Shown here: one piece after another, positions 24,236-38,100 of the stretch
Layout of the letters: each line of letters starts with the position of its first letter
Position numbering within the stretch: the stretch's first letter is position 1
Assembly (NCBI GenBank): GCA_010279815.1
Contig: QEOQ01000226.1
Span: 2,262,456 to 2,326,455 of the forward strand
Direction: 5' to 3'
DNA length: 64,000 bases
Source: Brachionus plicatilis
Taxonomy: Eukaryota; Rotifera; Eurotatoria; Ploima; Brachionidae
Position numbers and translations under genes: made by a program
Notes under the pieces: generated by a model
The model's database searches: none
The model's input: the letters and a program-made list of their open reading frames with translations, nothing else
What the model was told of the DNA's origin: nothing

Positions 24236-27200
24236 TTAAATCGAAAATAAAAATCTTTTAGAAAGGAAAACAAATAGACAAACAAAATAAGTTGTCAAAT
24301 AAGACGACGATAGGGCATTAGACGATGACGAAATTTCATTCGAATTTCCTAAAATATACTCTAATAAGGATACATCGTTTGGGGACGAGTTTTCCACAAT
24401 ATTGGTGGAGAAATTGATTACTTTATCATTGATAGGGTCTGTTTGTTCCAAATCTGCCGAGTTGACACCTTGAACATACCCTTTATTTGGATTTACTATT
24501 AGTTCTTTGCTGGGGATTACAATCTCTTCTGTAAAAAAATCCAATGTTGTCTTAGTAGTCAAAATTGGTGTATAGGAATTCAAATTGTTTGACAAACTAT
24601 CTGAATCAAGATTAGCGGCAACAGATTTTGTATCTAATATGTTTTAAAATAAATAATTCATAAAAATAATTTCTAAGTATACCTCCATAAATGTAAAATT
24701 TGGCAAATTTGCTCCCAGCAGTATTGTTCGAATAGCATTCATAAGAACCAAAGTCGTTCTCACTCTCAACATTTATGACAATAGAACTCATTTTAACAGT
24801 ATCATTACTAATTTGTTCACTAATTCTGTATTTGTAAGGGCTGAAAGAATTTTCTTGAGATCGTTTGCGGTACGGAAGGATCCTGTTGCTTATCCTAAGT
24901 TGTCTCACTCTTTTACGGTATCTGTAGCTTTTGATAGAGTGCCTATTGATTTGTCTTAGTTGTTTGGCACCATAGTAATTTATTCCTCTCAAATTTCGGT
25001 AGTTAAACATCCACATGATTTCTCCACTTGGAAAAGCATCAACTGTACAGTTAAAACGAACTTGAGTGGGAAGCTGAAGTACATATACTTTAGAAGGTGT
25101 TACAGTAACCTCCGGTCGATCTTATTTAATAAAAATTACATTTAAATTATTTAAAAAAAAATTATTTCAAAAATTTACACAAAACGTTTATTTTAAATTT
25201 TTTGCTAATCGATGGAGGAACTTTGTTCGTAGCTTCACACTCAAAATAGTCATATTGATCACGCATTACGTTATTTACAAATATTTTAGATGAATTCAAA
25301 ATATATACTAAAAAAGTAAAGTTAATAATCGAAGATATATTTTTCTAATTTAAAATTTACCTGTTAAATTGTGGCTTTTGAATCGTTTTACATACCAGTT
25401 AATTGTTGGCTTTGGCTGACCAAAAGCATTGCATTCTATTAAATTTGACATTTAATATTTTATAAAACAGAAAAATAGAAATAAATATCATTTTTATAAA
25501 AAAAGTACAAAGAAAATAATATATTCAAATAAATTTAATTAGATAACTTTATTTTACCTTTCAATATTTATTAAAATGTTACCAAAATATAACTCAATTT
25601 TTTAAACTTTTAACTTTTTTTTTTAAATAAGTAAATTAGAAATTAAACATGAATTTTTCTGAGTCAAATTTTGGCTTTATAATACATTTTTAAAGCTTAC
25701 TATTTTTTTTTTTAACCAAAAACATTTATCTTTTATAATAAATCATTTTTTAAATAAATTAAATATATCAGTTTAATATATATGTTAATGCTCAAAATCA
25801 TGTTGTTTTTTAATAATGTGTTGTTTTTTAATTCTAATTTGAATTTTTTACGTACCAGTCTTTTGCCTTGGGTTTCCTACCTCGCTCCATTTTTGAAACC
25901 ATTATTTTTAATGGTTTCAAAAATGGAGCGAGGTAAAAATGGACCTAAACCTTAAACCGATTTGAGTCAGCTTTGTCTTAACTGCAGACTGCTACAATAT
26001 ATTTGCAAAATTTTTCAAATAATTTTTACTTTCATTAAATTTTTCAAATGTTATTAAATAATTTTTACAGCTTCAGGTGCTTAATTGACATTAAGCTTCA
26101 TTTAACTTTACCCTCTTTATTCATCTATTAAATTTATTAAAATTTGAAATTCTTTATCATTTTCGAATTCAATCTTTCGAATTTTATAAATGTTTATTAG
26201 AGAATAAGTGAGTTTTGATATTTAAGAATATTTTTAATATTGAAAATATTTCGTATGCCAAACAATGTTTTTTTATGCATGTAAATATATTTTAGAAACA
26301 TAGATTTTTTTTGGTGAAATAAAAAATGCAATAGTTAGAAAAAGAAATTGTTCCCTATTTTTAATCTTTTTAAGGTTTTTGGAATTTGGTTCAATAGAAC
26401 TTACTCCTAAAGCCCAAAAAAAGTGCTTTTCGTGCTTAACTTTTGATTACTCTTCGATTTTTTAAAACAAAAAGGGTGCTTTTTGAATTAATTAATTTAG
26501 TTTGAATTTAATTTTTTTATTTTATATAAAATTTACTGGCGTGTTATTTAATAAAGTTTTTTAGAATTTCAAACTCTTTAGTAAAAAAATTAATAAATTT
26601 TAAATTTCTGCTTAAAATTTGAGTCAGATTTATTTGTATTTAATGAAAGCTTGTTCTATTTTTCTTTTCTTATTCTTGAAGGAGGTTGAAATGTTAATAT
26701 TTCTTTAATAATTAGAACCAAAAATCTTAAATCACTTCAGCTAAATTTTGTGGAAAATCTTTAATTTTTCCGTCTAATCCTTCAATCAACACCAGCTTTG
26801 TCTGCATCTCATTCTCAAGTGACCAGAAGCTCATGATAAAAAACGTTCACCATTCCGATCAACACTTACCTCAAACTCAATCAATTCTCCCATGTCACGA
26901 ACTCTTTCGAATGAATCAAGAGAATTTAAAACGCATAGAAATTAAATCAACTGAATAATTCCTTCAGAAACAACTCATACAGAAAAAAATAATAAGCTTA
27001 TTCGAGGACAATGAATATGGTAAAATAAAAACCTTGAGAAAATATTTTTTGTCGCAAATAATTTTAAAAAATTTCTTAAAAAATAAAAATTTCAACAGAA
27101 ATTGAATAAAAATTTTCTTATTATAATTTGAAATTAAAAAAAAAACTTATTAGAAGAAAAAGTGTTAAAATATAATTGATATAATTGTGTATTTTTTAAT

Positions 27201-28621
27201 AGCTAGAACGAAGCATATTGATTTTTCCTATCATTTTTTGTTAAATTTGAAATTCGTTAATCATAAAAATTGATTTTTTTAAAAACCCTAATTTAATTTA
27301 AATTTATCATCAAATTTTAAATTTTTATTTCTTTAAAATCCCATTTATGTTTCAGTTAAGTCAGTCTCAGCTACTTATAGTTCAAATTATTCAATAATTC
27401 CAGTTGAGAAATTATTTAAAAATTAATTAATTATTTTCAAAAAATATAAAATTATGTATATTAAGATGAAATTCGTTGAGATCAAGATTTTGGTGTACCA
27501 TTTTTTAGGCCAGATATTCGTTCTTAAGATATCCAAAAGTGAAAAAAGCTTCCAAACAATATTGTTATTGCAAAAAGTATAAGCACTTTTAAAGCATTAT
27601 TGAATACATAAATTCAGAAATAAACCAATGATTGTATAATTCTCTTGAATTTTCTATTTTTTATTTTCATCGCATTTTTGACTCTCTAAAGCTAGCCAAA
27701 ATGCTTTCCAACTTTGGGGAAATGAACTTTAAAAAATTTTTTTTTTTAAATAAACACTTGATAAAATCTTATAATTTCAAGAAAGGAGATGACCAAAAGT
27801 TTTAATGAATGAGTTGATAATCTTGAATTTTTAAAACAATGATATTTCTTTCAATATTGACTATCTTAATCAGAATTGAAAATTTAAGACTATTTACCCA
27901 GCGAAATTTGTCTTCCCTCGATGACATTAATTGATTTGGCAGCTAAATAGTCCTCCCCACTAAAATTGATTATATTTTCGGTGTCAGTCGAACTAAGTGC
28001 CATATGAGCATAATTCCGGTCTGGAATTTCATGGGTCAATTCAATTTCTGAAAAGACAGGCGATTCTAAACAACAGAAAAAATAAGTAAAAAAATTTTAA
28101 AATTTTATTAAAAAAAAAAATTTACTTAAAATCATCAAATTAACAATTTTGGACTTTAAATTTGGTGTATTAATTTGACATGCATAGTCTCCTGAATCAC
28201 TTAACTTGACTTCTCTAATGATCAAATTCGACTCGCTTTCAGACCTTTTTTCCAGCTTGAATCTGCTGTCTTGAGTAACTGTCATGTTGTCGTAAGCCAA
28301 AACATCTCCGTCCCTAAGCCGCAGCCAGAGAATGTTGTGCGAGCCCAAATTTCTTACTCTACATGGCAGCACTACATCTTGACCAAGCATTACATTTATG
28401 TATTCGACATTCGGAGAGCGCTGATAATTTTCGAAAACATTTGAAAATGGATTTGCTTGAAAAACAGAACTAAAATCGAACTCAGGCTCTGGTTGTTTCT
28501 TTAGGGATTTTTGAAATCGGCGGTATTTCAATGGCTTGCGATGATTAAATGAGGTGATACATTGGGCCAAGATAAGGACGACTATGGCTACTATGGTGGC
28601 GCTTTTGACTTGCATTTTCAT
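24236..28621 (-). CDS. Three-Ig-domain GPI-type cell-surface protein (lachesin/DIP/IgLON-like)
   Basis: A predicted 567-residue secreted or membrane-anchored adhesion protein. Minus-strand exons in order are 28621-28126, 28065-27898, 25435-25361, 25307-25179, 25120-24683 and 24633-24236 (1704 nt, all internal introns phase 1). Residues 1-25 form a signal peptide. Ig1 has C87, W99 and the D-S-G-D-Y-x-C motif ending at C148. Its ending, CQINT, is typical of the Dpr/DIP/lachesin/IgLON group of neuronal Ig proteins. Ig2 spans C223 to C270 and Ig3 spans C314, W326 and C418. A hydrophobic C-terminal tail (LTTYFVCLFVFL) follows a Ser-rich stretch without a real cytoplasmic domain, which suggests a GPI anchor signal. 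Ig3 contains a basic, Tyr-rich insert at about residues 330-385. Intron 2 is 2462 bp while the others are 45-62 bp. Exact orthology is not resolved. Confidence 0.85.
25878..25935. repeat. Perfect 27-bp palindrome in the large Ig-gene intron
   Basis: Bases 25878-25904 are exactly inverted at 25909-25935 around a four-T loop. The arm includes ACCTCGCTCCATTTTTGAAA. It lies inside the 2.46-kb second intron (25436-27897) of the Ig gene, which otherwise shows nothing recognisable. The perfect match and tiny loop point to a recent local event such as template switching, or to a selected hairpin. Confidence 0.8.
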
Positions 28622-31600
28622 ACAATTTGGAATATTTGGCTTCTTAAATGATCATTTCTTTAGGGTTTTAAAATCTAATAAAACAAAAATCTTTAGTGTA
28701 AATATTCCAGTCGGATTAGGCTTATTATTCCGAGCATATTATGAAGTTTTACATACTACAAAAAAAGTAATAAATATTGCCGAATTAGTCAATAGACTGA
28801 AGAAAAAATTTCATTTTATTGCACTATGAAAGTCGATGCCAATTTTAATTAAATTTTTTATTTAAACTCGGAACCTGAGCTGAAAGTAGACTAAACGAGA
28901 AAGTCTTGTAAAAAAATTTCTTTTTTTTGCTCAGTCTTTTGTTTAAATACAAAATTTGATTTATATTGATCCTGAATTTTTTTAACAATTATTGTAGTAG
29001 CCTATTTTTTGCCTCAAATAATTAACTTTTTTTTATTATATTGGTCAAAAAAATATTTGATGAAAACAAAATTTAGTTCTTGATTGTTATTTTTTTCTCA
29101 TCATTTTCAAGATTTGGCTGTAAATATACTTGAAAAATAAAAAAAAAAATTTATAAACACGTTAAACAATTTATTTTCGATTGAAAAATTAATTTTTCTT
29201 AGCATAAACTAATTAACTGTGAAGCTAATTTTCCAGAAATGAAAAGAGTAATGATATGTGTTTCGTTTTAAATTTATTTATATTAAAAAATTGATTTTTT
29301 TCTTAATAATTAATTTTGAATAATCAGGTGTAAATAATTTGAGTTTCTCATTTTTTAATTTTATTTATAGCTCTTCTCAGTTTAATAAATCCTAATTTTT
29401 TTAATTCTTTGTTCAATTTAGAAATATTCGAAATTTTTTTGTTCTTAAAAAATCTATCTACTTCTATAAAGATTTAACTTTCAATTTAAAACTCAATTTT
29501 TATTTCTACTTTTTTTGATTATATTATTTTTTTGGAAAAAACATTGAAAATTTTTTTCATTGTTATTTATTTGAAACAGTTACACAAGGACCATAATAAT
29601 AAGATAAGCTGAAATAAAAGTGACTCATATGAAAATGGAAGAGCTTAAAAATTTATAGAAGAAAGTCAACTAATTCATTAAATCTTGCTGGAGAATATAT
29701 CGTCTACGACTACAGGCGTCAAAAGAAGACCCACTTAAATCGAAATTTTGTCAAATTATTAATCACATAAAAGCACTGAAATCCCCAAAACGCTTCTTGA
29801 TTTAACTCAATTCAATAATCAAATTGTAAATAATTAGATACAATGACAAATCATTCTAATTTAAAAACTAATAATTTTCTTTATTTAATTTTATTTATTT
29901 TTTTATCCATTATTTACACTTCTTTGAAAATTTCAATATTATTTTGAAATGAAATTAACACTTATTTTTACTTAATTGCACTTTTCTCTATGGAGGTCGA
30001 TTAAAAATAAATAAATAAAAAGAACAATGCCAGAACCGCATTTAAATTTATTTTTTTAAATACTCTCAACAAATGTTATTAATTTTCTCTGATTAAGAGA
30101 ACGTTTTTAACTCTACCTGATTATCATTTTTTATTTATTTTGTTCTTTAGTCACTATCTAAGTAGTTCTGATTTTATCTTATTATTTAGTCAGCTTTTTA
30201 AAATTTTATAATAGAATATTTAAGCTTGAGACAAATCTCTAAAATTTTAAAATATTTAAATAAATTTTTTATAAATTATTTATTGATTCAATCAACCCCA
30301 ATTCTGTCGATGTATAAAATTAGTTAAAAATTAAAAAAAAAAAAAAAAAAATTTTAAGTCTATTCAAATCTAGAATTACGATTTTTGATAATTTAATTTA
30401 AATAAAAATGAAAATATTGAAAAATTGTTCACAACAAGAAAACAAAATTTTTGCATAGAATCTTATTAGTCTTAATCTATTAGTTTTAATAATTAATTAG
30501 TCAGTACAATAGTTATTCACTTTAAATAAATTCCAACACAAATATTCGATTAGAGCGAAATACTAATCGTCATTTCAGACCTCCAAAAAAAAATGCTCAA
30601 ATAAAATTTTTAAACAATTATCCATCTTAAAAAAATTGACTAGAAAAATTTTTGATATTAATTTAATAAAACATGTGTTAAAAGGCCTGTTTATTTTTTA
30701 ATGAAAAAAAATTGATATTTAGATTTTGAATTCTAATCTTGGCAAAGTCGAAAGGACTGTTTAGATAAAGTTTTTTCATTGAATTCAAGAGTCGTGTATT
30801 CGTATATTCAATTATCTAAAAGGAAATTTGGGCTTTTTGTATGAGAGCCGATAGCAAAAGAGTCGATCAAAAAAATGAAATTGTCTCTGTTTGATTAGAC
30901 CTGTAATTATACTTAAAGCTCAATTTCCGATTTTACTCATCTGCTTCAAGTACTTCGAAATATTTGCTAGTCTGATAAAAATCGGCTCTAATCGAAACCG
31001 AATGTGAATCTATTTCCGAACGAGTGAATTAAGTACCTGTAGTTTTAATTAGAATAGCATGCCATTGTGTGGTCTTTTGAGAATGGCTGGCCTTAATTTC
31101 GGTTTTTTAGATTTAAAATACTCCAAATAGTATTCTTCAATTTTAAATATTTACTTTTTTCATTTATTTAATTTTGGAACAACTTTAAAAATCACTCGTT
31201 TATCACAAAATATTCAGTTTCAATAGAACGATTTTAGTCCTTCAATTAGGCCTAAATGCTGTGCTAAACTCATGCGTCTACTTTTATGTTTTCTCTCATG
31301 TACAAATTTAGTTCTCATAAAACCCAATTTAGGTTAGACTCGAAATAAAAAGTATTTAAATTAGATGAAAAAAATGTTTTCATTAAATATTTGACTAGAA
31401 AAAAAAGTAATTCTGAACAATTATCTACCTACAATCAATATTATGTGGAGCAGTCTAATTAAAAAGATAGATCTAGGCCCATTTATTACTTGAATGAATT
31501 CGGAAGTTTCTCGGGGATTACATTAAGTAAATCAGTTCCTTCTTTTTACATTCAAGAAGATTAACTTTTTAATGTCTTAAAATAGGTATCCATTAATAAA

Positions 31601-32100
31601 ATTTTCAATAAATTTTTTACTATTTTATTGACACTTAAGTAAAAATTTTAAATCCTTGAAGCTATCTTGACAATTTTCGACATATTACGGAAATTTTCCA
31701 AAGATTATTTTTATTTTTCAAACATTCAAAAATATTTTCTACCAAAAAATGCAACAAATTTTTTTTCTATTTGACTGATTTCTGAAAAAAAAATGTTTTT
31801 TAAAATAATTTTATGGAAAAACCTAGGAAGCTTAGATATTCTCATAAAGAAATCAATTGTTAAATACATAGGGAACAAACCTTTATTAGAATTTAATCAC
31901 TCATAATTAGAATGCACTTTTTGACATTAAACAATCGGTTAATGCCATTCTAAAGCAAAAAAGTTACTAAAATGGTTTGGTTGACTAGTTCAATTTTTTA
32001 ATAAAAAATTTTTACAAAAACTTTTCAATTAAAAATAAAATGAAACTAATATCTGACCAAGATGACAAACTATTTTTTAAAATTTATTTATAAAACAATA
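28622..32100. other. Gene desert, left part
   Basis: AT-rich DNA upstream of the Ig gene. No frame with recognisable protein features and no RNA genes were seen. A homopolymer A run of about 20 lies near 30333-30351. Confidence 0.5.
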
Positions 32101-32170
32101 AAGGGAGCGCCTTGACCGAATGGAATGAATACCCAGCTCTGAGGGTTGAGGGTTGCTCGAGTCCCCCTAT
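32101..32170 (+). repeat. tRNA-derived SINE head fragment
   Basis: The sequence contains CTTGACCGAATGG, resembling a pol III A box, and about 35 bases later GGGTTGCTCGAGTCCCCC, resembling a B box with a small insertion. It parallels the head of the intact SINE at 52108-52407, which also has CCGAATGG followed by GAGGGTT. It cannot form a proper tRNA acceptor stem, so it is scored as a SINE relic and not a tRNA gene. Confidence 0.45.
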
Positions 32171-35100
32171 ATAAAAATTATAATTTTTCAAAAACAGTTT
32201 AATTGTAAATTTTCAAAAAAAATAAAAATTATGATTTTTATACATTTTTTATATTTATATTTTACAACTCAATAAAATTTTTTTTGCAAATTCCATCTGA
32301 TAAAATGTAACTTTCTTAGAAAAATTTTTATGCTATTTCGAGCCCCCATTAGAAAATTTCTGGCTGTATACCTAGTCCTTTCTTTCAGTCACATGATTTA
32401 CTATTTGATTTCTTATTTGTTAGGATTAAAATATAAAATTAAAAAATCTTAAAATCCAGTTCAAATATAGAAGAAAATTGAATTAGTTTATTTATTTTTA
32501 ATTTATAGAATTTTGTATTTTAAAATGAAAACGCCTATAAGGCTCTTTAATTTATAATAATTAGGCTGATTTACTTGTGAAAAACAGATTTAAATTTAAA
32601 TAAAAAAATTATTAAAATATATTATGGTTATAACTCTTTCCGAAAGCCATAATTTGAAAAAAATGAGACTAATTTGGGATTAAAAAAATTGAATAAGTCG
32701 TTTGATAAATTTTAAATAATCACAAAATACGGAAATAGCTCAGGACACGAGTGGAAAAAAAAAAATAACAAAACCCACCTAATGAAAAAATCTAAAAAAA
32801 AGCTAAAACTGCTTTGAAAATAGAAAAAAACAGATACGAAACAAAAAACGGAAATCATTTCATGCATAAAATTGATTTTTGATTCCAATATTGTTATCTT
32901 AAAATAATCTCCTAAACCATTCTTTTATTACCATAAAGTACAAACAATATCTAAGATGTATCTTAGTTCAGAAGTGGAATTTAATTGAGTAGATTAGATC
33001 AATGAGAATTTTTAAACATTTATTCATGGCATCAAAGCACTACTCGAACAAAAATAAACCACGGCTATTCTATTATAGATAAGATAAGAATTTTTAAACA
33101 ATAAAAAAAAAATGCGAAATATTCGAATCTTTTTGATTTCGAGGTATTTTTTCCTTTTTAATAAGTTAATGACCGACTAACAAAATTTAACATATCTATT
33201 AAAGATTTTAACAAGATATATTGATTTAGACTTGTCTATTTTAGACGATCAATTTCGGTCTTGAAATGACTTGATCCAAATAAGAGAAAAAGAAAACAAA
33301 ATCGATTTGCACTTAAGCTTTACAAATACTAAAAAAAAACTTGAGATGTTTAATTAAAATGTTATTTTTTCTATTCAAATGATAAAACTGATTCATTTAG
33401 CTTTTTCGCATTTAGATCCCTAAAATGTCTAAATATCACCTTAATTTAGCTCATGCATGTGTTGTTCCACTTGGAACAAAATAAAATTTTTAATCACAGG
33501 AGGCTTAATTATATATCATTGATGCAACATAAATTCTATCATTTGTGTCAAATTAAGACTCTTTACTGTTGAAATTAAAATTTTTTATTTCCTCATTTTT
33601 TCCGGAATTATGCTGAAATTTTCTCAAGTCAAAATTTTCAAGCCATCTAATCTTACAAATTCAACAAAAAATGATTTTTTTTATAAATTTATCTATAAAT
33701 AATTAAAAGATAAAAATTTCTCTAACATTTGGATAATTTTATTTTTAGGCCTTGTTTTGTTTAGCGTTTCAGATCATCAAAATATCCTTGGGTCAGTAAA
33801 TTATTTATTTTGCCGGAGTAGAGCTCGATTAGAAAAAATTAATTTTTGTTATTAATCAGGAGTCTTATATATAGACGCCGTGATTACTTGTCTGAATAAG
33901 GAACGCATTGATCTGGCTGTAGGAAAAAGACTTCTTTGACCAAATAATGGAAATTTATGTGAAATATTGCTGCTTATTTTTTTGATTGAAAATTTATCCA
34001 TTTTCTAAAAATGACAGTCTCTGCTGGAGTCGATAGCTTATCGATTAATTTGAGAAATGCTTAGCACTAGATAGGATATAATTAAGCAAACTAAATTGGA
34101 TTTTAATAAATTTCTTGCGTAATACTTAAATTTTAAAATAAAATGAAAATTAACAGCAAGTCTTGTTGTTTTAAGCTCAACTCAATATCCGGCAAAAACT
34201 CGTGGCAATTAATGAAAATCTCTTAAGAGTTGAAAATTTTGAATCAAATATCGCTCAATCGATCACATACATTCATTTGATCAAGTTTTCTAGCTAGAGT
34301 TGTAATTCAAGACCTACTGTTAAATGCAAATTATCGACAATTTCCAATATCATTTATTATAGACACTTAAATTAAATAAAATAAAGGTTTTAAATTTCAA
34401 GTTTAATTTACGCAAGATATTTTATTACAATTTTTATTTTCAACTTAATTGCCTCATTAAGTTCAAAAACTAAAACAATTTTCATCAAATATTGCCAAAA
34501 TTTATCTTAATCCCATGATTATTTTAATTACTTGATGTCAATTTTTGGATTTATTTTCACCCATAGCTACTTTCACACCTTTTCCACACTAGCCCGGAAC
34601 ACAGATCTACGCAGATTATTTTTTATGCAAAAAAGAACTATTGTTGAATTTAAATATTTCAAATCTGATTAATAAAAAGAAAAAAAAAAAATTTCCAAAT
34701 TTTTTGGAATAAAAATTTTACTGGTATTTGAATTTTTTAAAATTATTTTAAAGCTTTTTTTAAAATGCTTAAAGAGTTAAAACAACCTCTCATCCTTTCC
34801 AGTCAAGTTAGATCAAACGCAAAATTGTCTGAAAATGATTATTTTATAATAATGAGAAATTTATTTCTAAAATTTTTATCAATAATTTAATTTCTACTAA
34901 GTTTTTCAACTACAGTTTTAAGTTTTAAAAAAAATAGGAATAGATTTTTTAAAGACAATGGTTTAAATTTTTTAGAAGCTTTTTAGTTTTTTATTCTTCG
35001 TTTTAATTTTCATTATATTACTGAAAATAAATTTATTTAAATAATATCTGACCAATTTCATCCAAGTTAGACCAAGATCTAAAAGTTTTCTTAAAAATAA

Positions 35101-38100
35101 CTATGTTTGAATGAAAAATCTTTCTGAAAAAAATTTTTTATATAAAAAAATAACAATTTTAATTTCTGCTTAATTACCGAACTTGAATTTTACAATTTAA
35201 AAAAATCAAAATTTAAAATATTAAAATATTTTAATAAAATAAATTTTTTTTATACAAATAAAAAATTTATAAAATATTTTTCTGCTTTGGTATCAAATTA
35301 TTTTTATCTTAAAAATCAACAATTAAATTTTTTGATGAATTTTCAATTGGAATTGTACAATTTAAACAACTTTAGCTAATCATTACAGAATCTCAATTTA
35401 TTCTTTCTTTCCTACTTCTGAAGAAAAATAATCTTCTATCCTTTTAACCTTAGTTAGATCAATATGATAACTATTGCTTTAGAAGAAGAGTATTTATTTT
35501 AATGAGAGATTTATTTTGAAAATCCTTGTATATTTACAACTATTGGTAATTAAAATTTTTCTAAAAAGATTATGTAAATCTGGGTATGCCATAGAAAAAA
35601 ATAAATCGGCTAGAATATCAGTCGAATAGCATTATCAACACAATTAGCAAAAATATACAAAATCACCATAATTTGATTCCACATTGGTAATTATCTTTTA
35701 ATTTTGTAAGACAAAATATAGCTTGAAGTGCATAGGCAATCAATGATTATCGATAAAATTTGGTGCCCTAAGGAAGTTTGAGCCGGCTTTATGCGAAAGA
35801 ATTAATGACCATTGAGAAAAATTATTAATATTGAACCTGAAGAACTTCCTCGGCTCAGAGAGATTGCTAATTGATCGTAAAAATATTGATTTAAATTTCA
35901 GGTAAAAACCGAATACTAGTGAAAAATCAGAATTTTCTGGCAATAAAATGAATTTATTTTTTGAAATTTATTTAAAAATGATGAAATAAAAACTTAGCTT
36001 AGGGCTCGAAACTGAGAGTTATTTTGGGCAACTCGCCATAGCGACCATAGATCAATTAAGACTGGAAGGTATTACCTAAATAATTTTTTGCCCAAAAAAC
36101 ACCATTCGAAAGATCATAATTTATTTATTTTTTTTATTCCTTAATCAACAAATAATTACTAAAATTTGTTTTAAAAAAATAATACATCAAAAAGAGTTAT
36201 CAAGTTTTCATTAACGAGCTGTTAATTTAATACTTTAAGCCTTTTAGAAAATTCTTTATAAATAATAAATACTGCCAGATAATTAATACATTGAACAAAG
36301 GCTTTAGACAAGACTTTTTTTTCTACTTTATTTCAGATGCATTTTTTAAATCTAGAGAAAACAAGAGTGGAACTATTCCGCTATTTTAAACAACTTAAAA
36401 GATATCTCATACAGGAATTAAATAAATTAATTTTTAGTTTTTCCATTTTGTTTAGAGAACAAAATAAAAACAAACAGTGATTTGCATTTATTTGACTATG
36501 TTGATCAATGTAAACTACTTAAACAAAATAAATTTTCAATTCAATCAAAATGCTTGATTTTATAATGTTAAATTTTTTAGATCTCTAAAAAAAATGTTTT
36601 AAAATTTTAAACCTGCAAAATCGAATTTGCATTTATTTTAAATTTTTTTTTAAATTTAATTAGAATTTTTTTGAAACTTGAGAATTTGGAAAAAGCATGA
36701 AATTAATCGCTTAAATTTTCTTTTAAAATGGATTAAATATTTTCAAGTTTTGCAACACTTTTTCTTACAATTGAAGTTGATTAATCCACTCAAAGCCTTA
36801 AAACAAAAGAATAGCTCAGTTAATTGATTTTAGGTCAAAATATTTAAAAAGCACTAAAATTTTCTCTTTAGTCTCAAAAAACGAAACTATCTTAAAATTT
36901 TTTAATAAAAAAATATTTGTCTTTGAAAAATTCTACAAGTTGAGAGACATTTAGTAAGTTTTAATTTAAAAGCTATAAATTACTTGTTTAAGAATTACGT
37001 AAGTAATATTTCCTTTTATTTATTGAAATTTAAAATTATTTAACGCAATCAATTTTGTTGACGCCTAAGAAAACTTAAAAAAAACAACAACAATCAACTA
37101 AAACTTTCTTGGTATTAAAAATTTAACAAATCCTTTTTAAGCTTATTTTGGACCGAGTCTATATTTAGCACTGCCATCAACCAAAAGAACAAATCCGGCA
37201 CAAACACTCAATAAAAGCTAAAACTTTTTAATATGTGTTAAAATAAAAAAAGAAAGCGAACTAGGCATTCATACATCTCGTTTTGTTTATTTAAAATATC
37301 TTCAACAAAAAAATGTTTCCTCATCATGTTTTAAAGAGAAAATAAAATAAAATCAGGCACCTAAAAATTGAGACTATGAAGCCTTGATCAATGACAGAAA
37401 GTTTTTGAAATTTTGGTCTAAACTCAATTTAAAATTTAAATTTTTCTCCGATTCCGCTCAATTTACCAAATATTTGTCTTATTATAAATTCCATCAATTT
37501 AAAGAGATTTGTATTCTCGTTGGCCTAAACAAATTGTAAACAAACTGTAAATACTCGATTGCCTATTGTACTCATTCAATCAAGCATCCTTTCTATTTAT
37601 CAATAATTCGAAAATCAGAATCGACCATGTTTTGTTGTCTAAAGGAAGTTTAATCAATAATATTAACGCTCTAAAAATTCAAGTTTTTCTTTCGATGTGT
37701 TTAACTTGTAAAATTAGATTTTCTTTTTTTGAAATAGAAAAAAAATCATTGCTCTAGCAGGCCAGTCCAGCAAACTTCAAATTGAAAGCAAATTCAGATA
37801 TTCCAGATAATTAATAATTGTTTTATTGCATGAAATTAAGCTAAAATTTGTGCGGCTTTTAAATTCTCTGGGTTAGGAAAAAGCATTTTATAAGCTTCAA
37901 AATTTGTCTAGAAATCAAATAATTCTCTAATTGTATTCAAGTATTCTATTATTAATGAGCTTAAAATAGATGAACACTAAATGAATTGATATTTGATGGT
38001 TGCTCAAGTTTTAATTTCTAAATTTTTAATCAATTCCATTCATTTTTATAACATAATTTAATTTCTATTTAATTTTTAAAGTGTTAGCTCTTATTATAGT

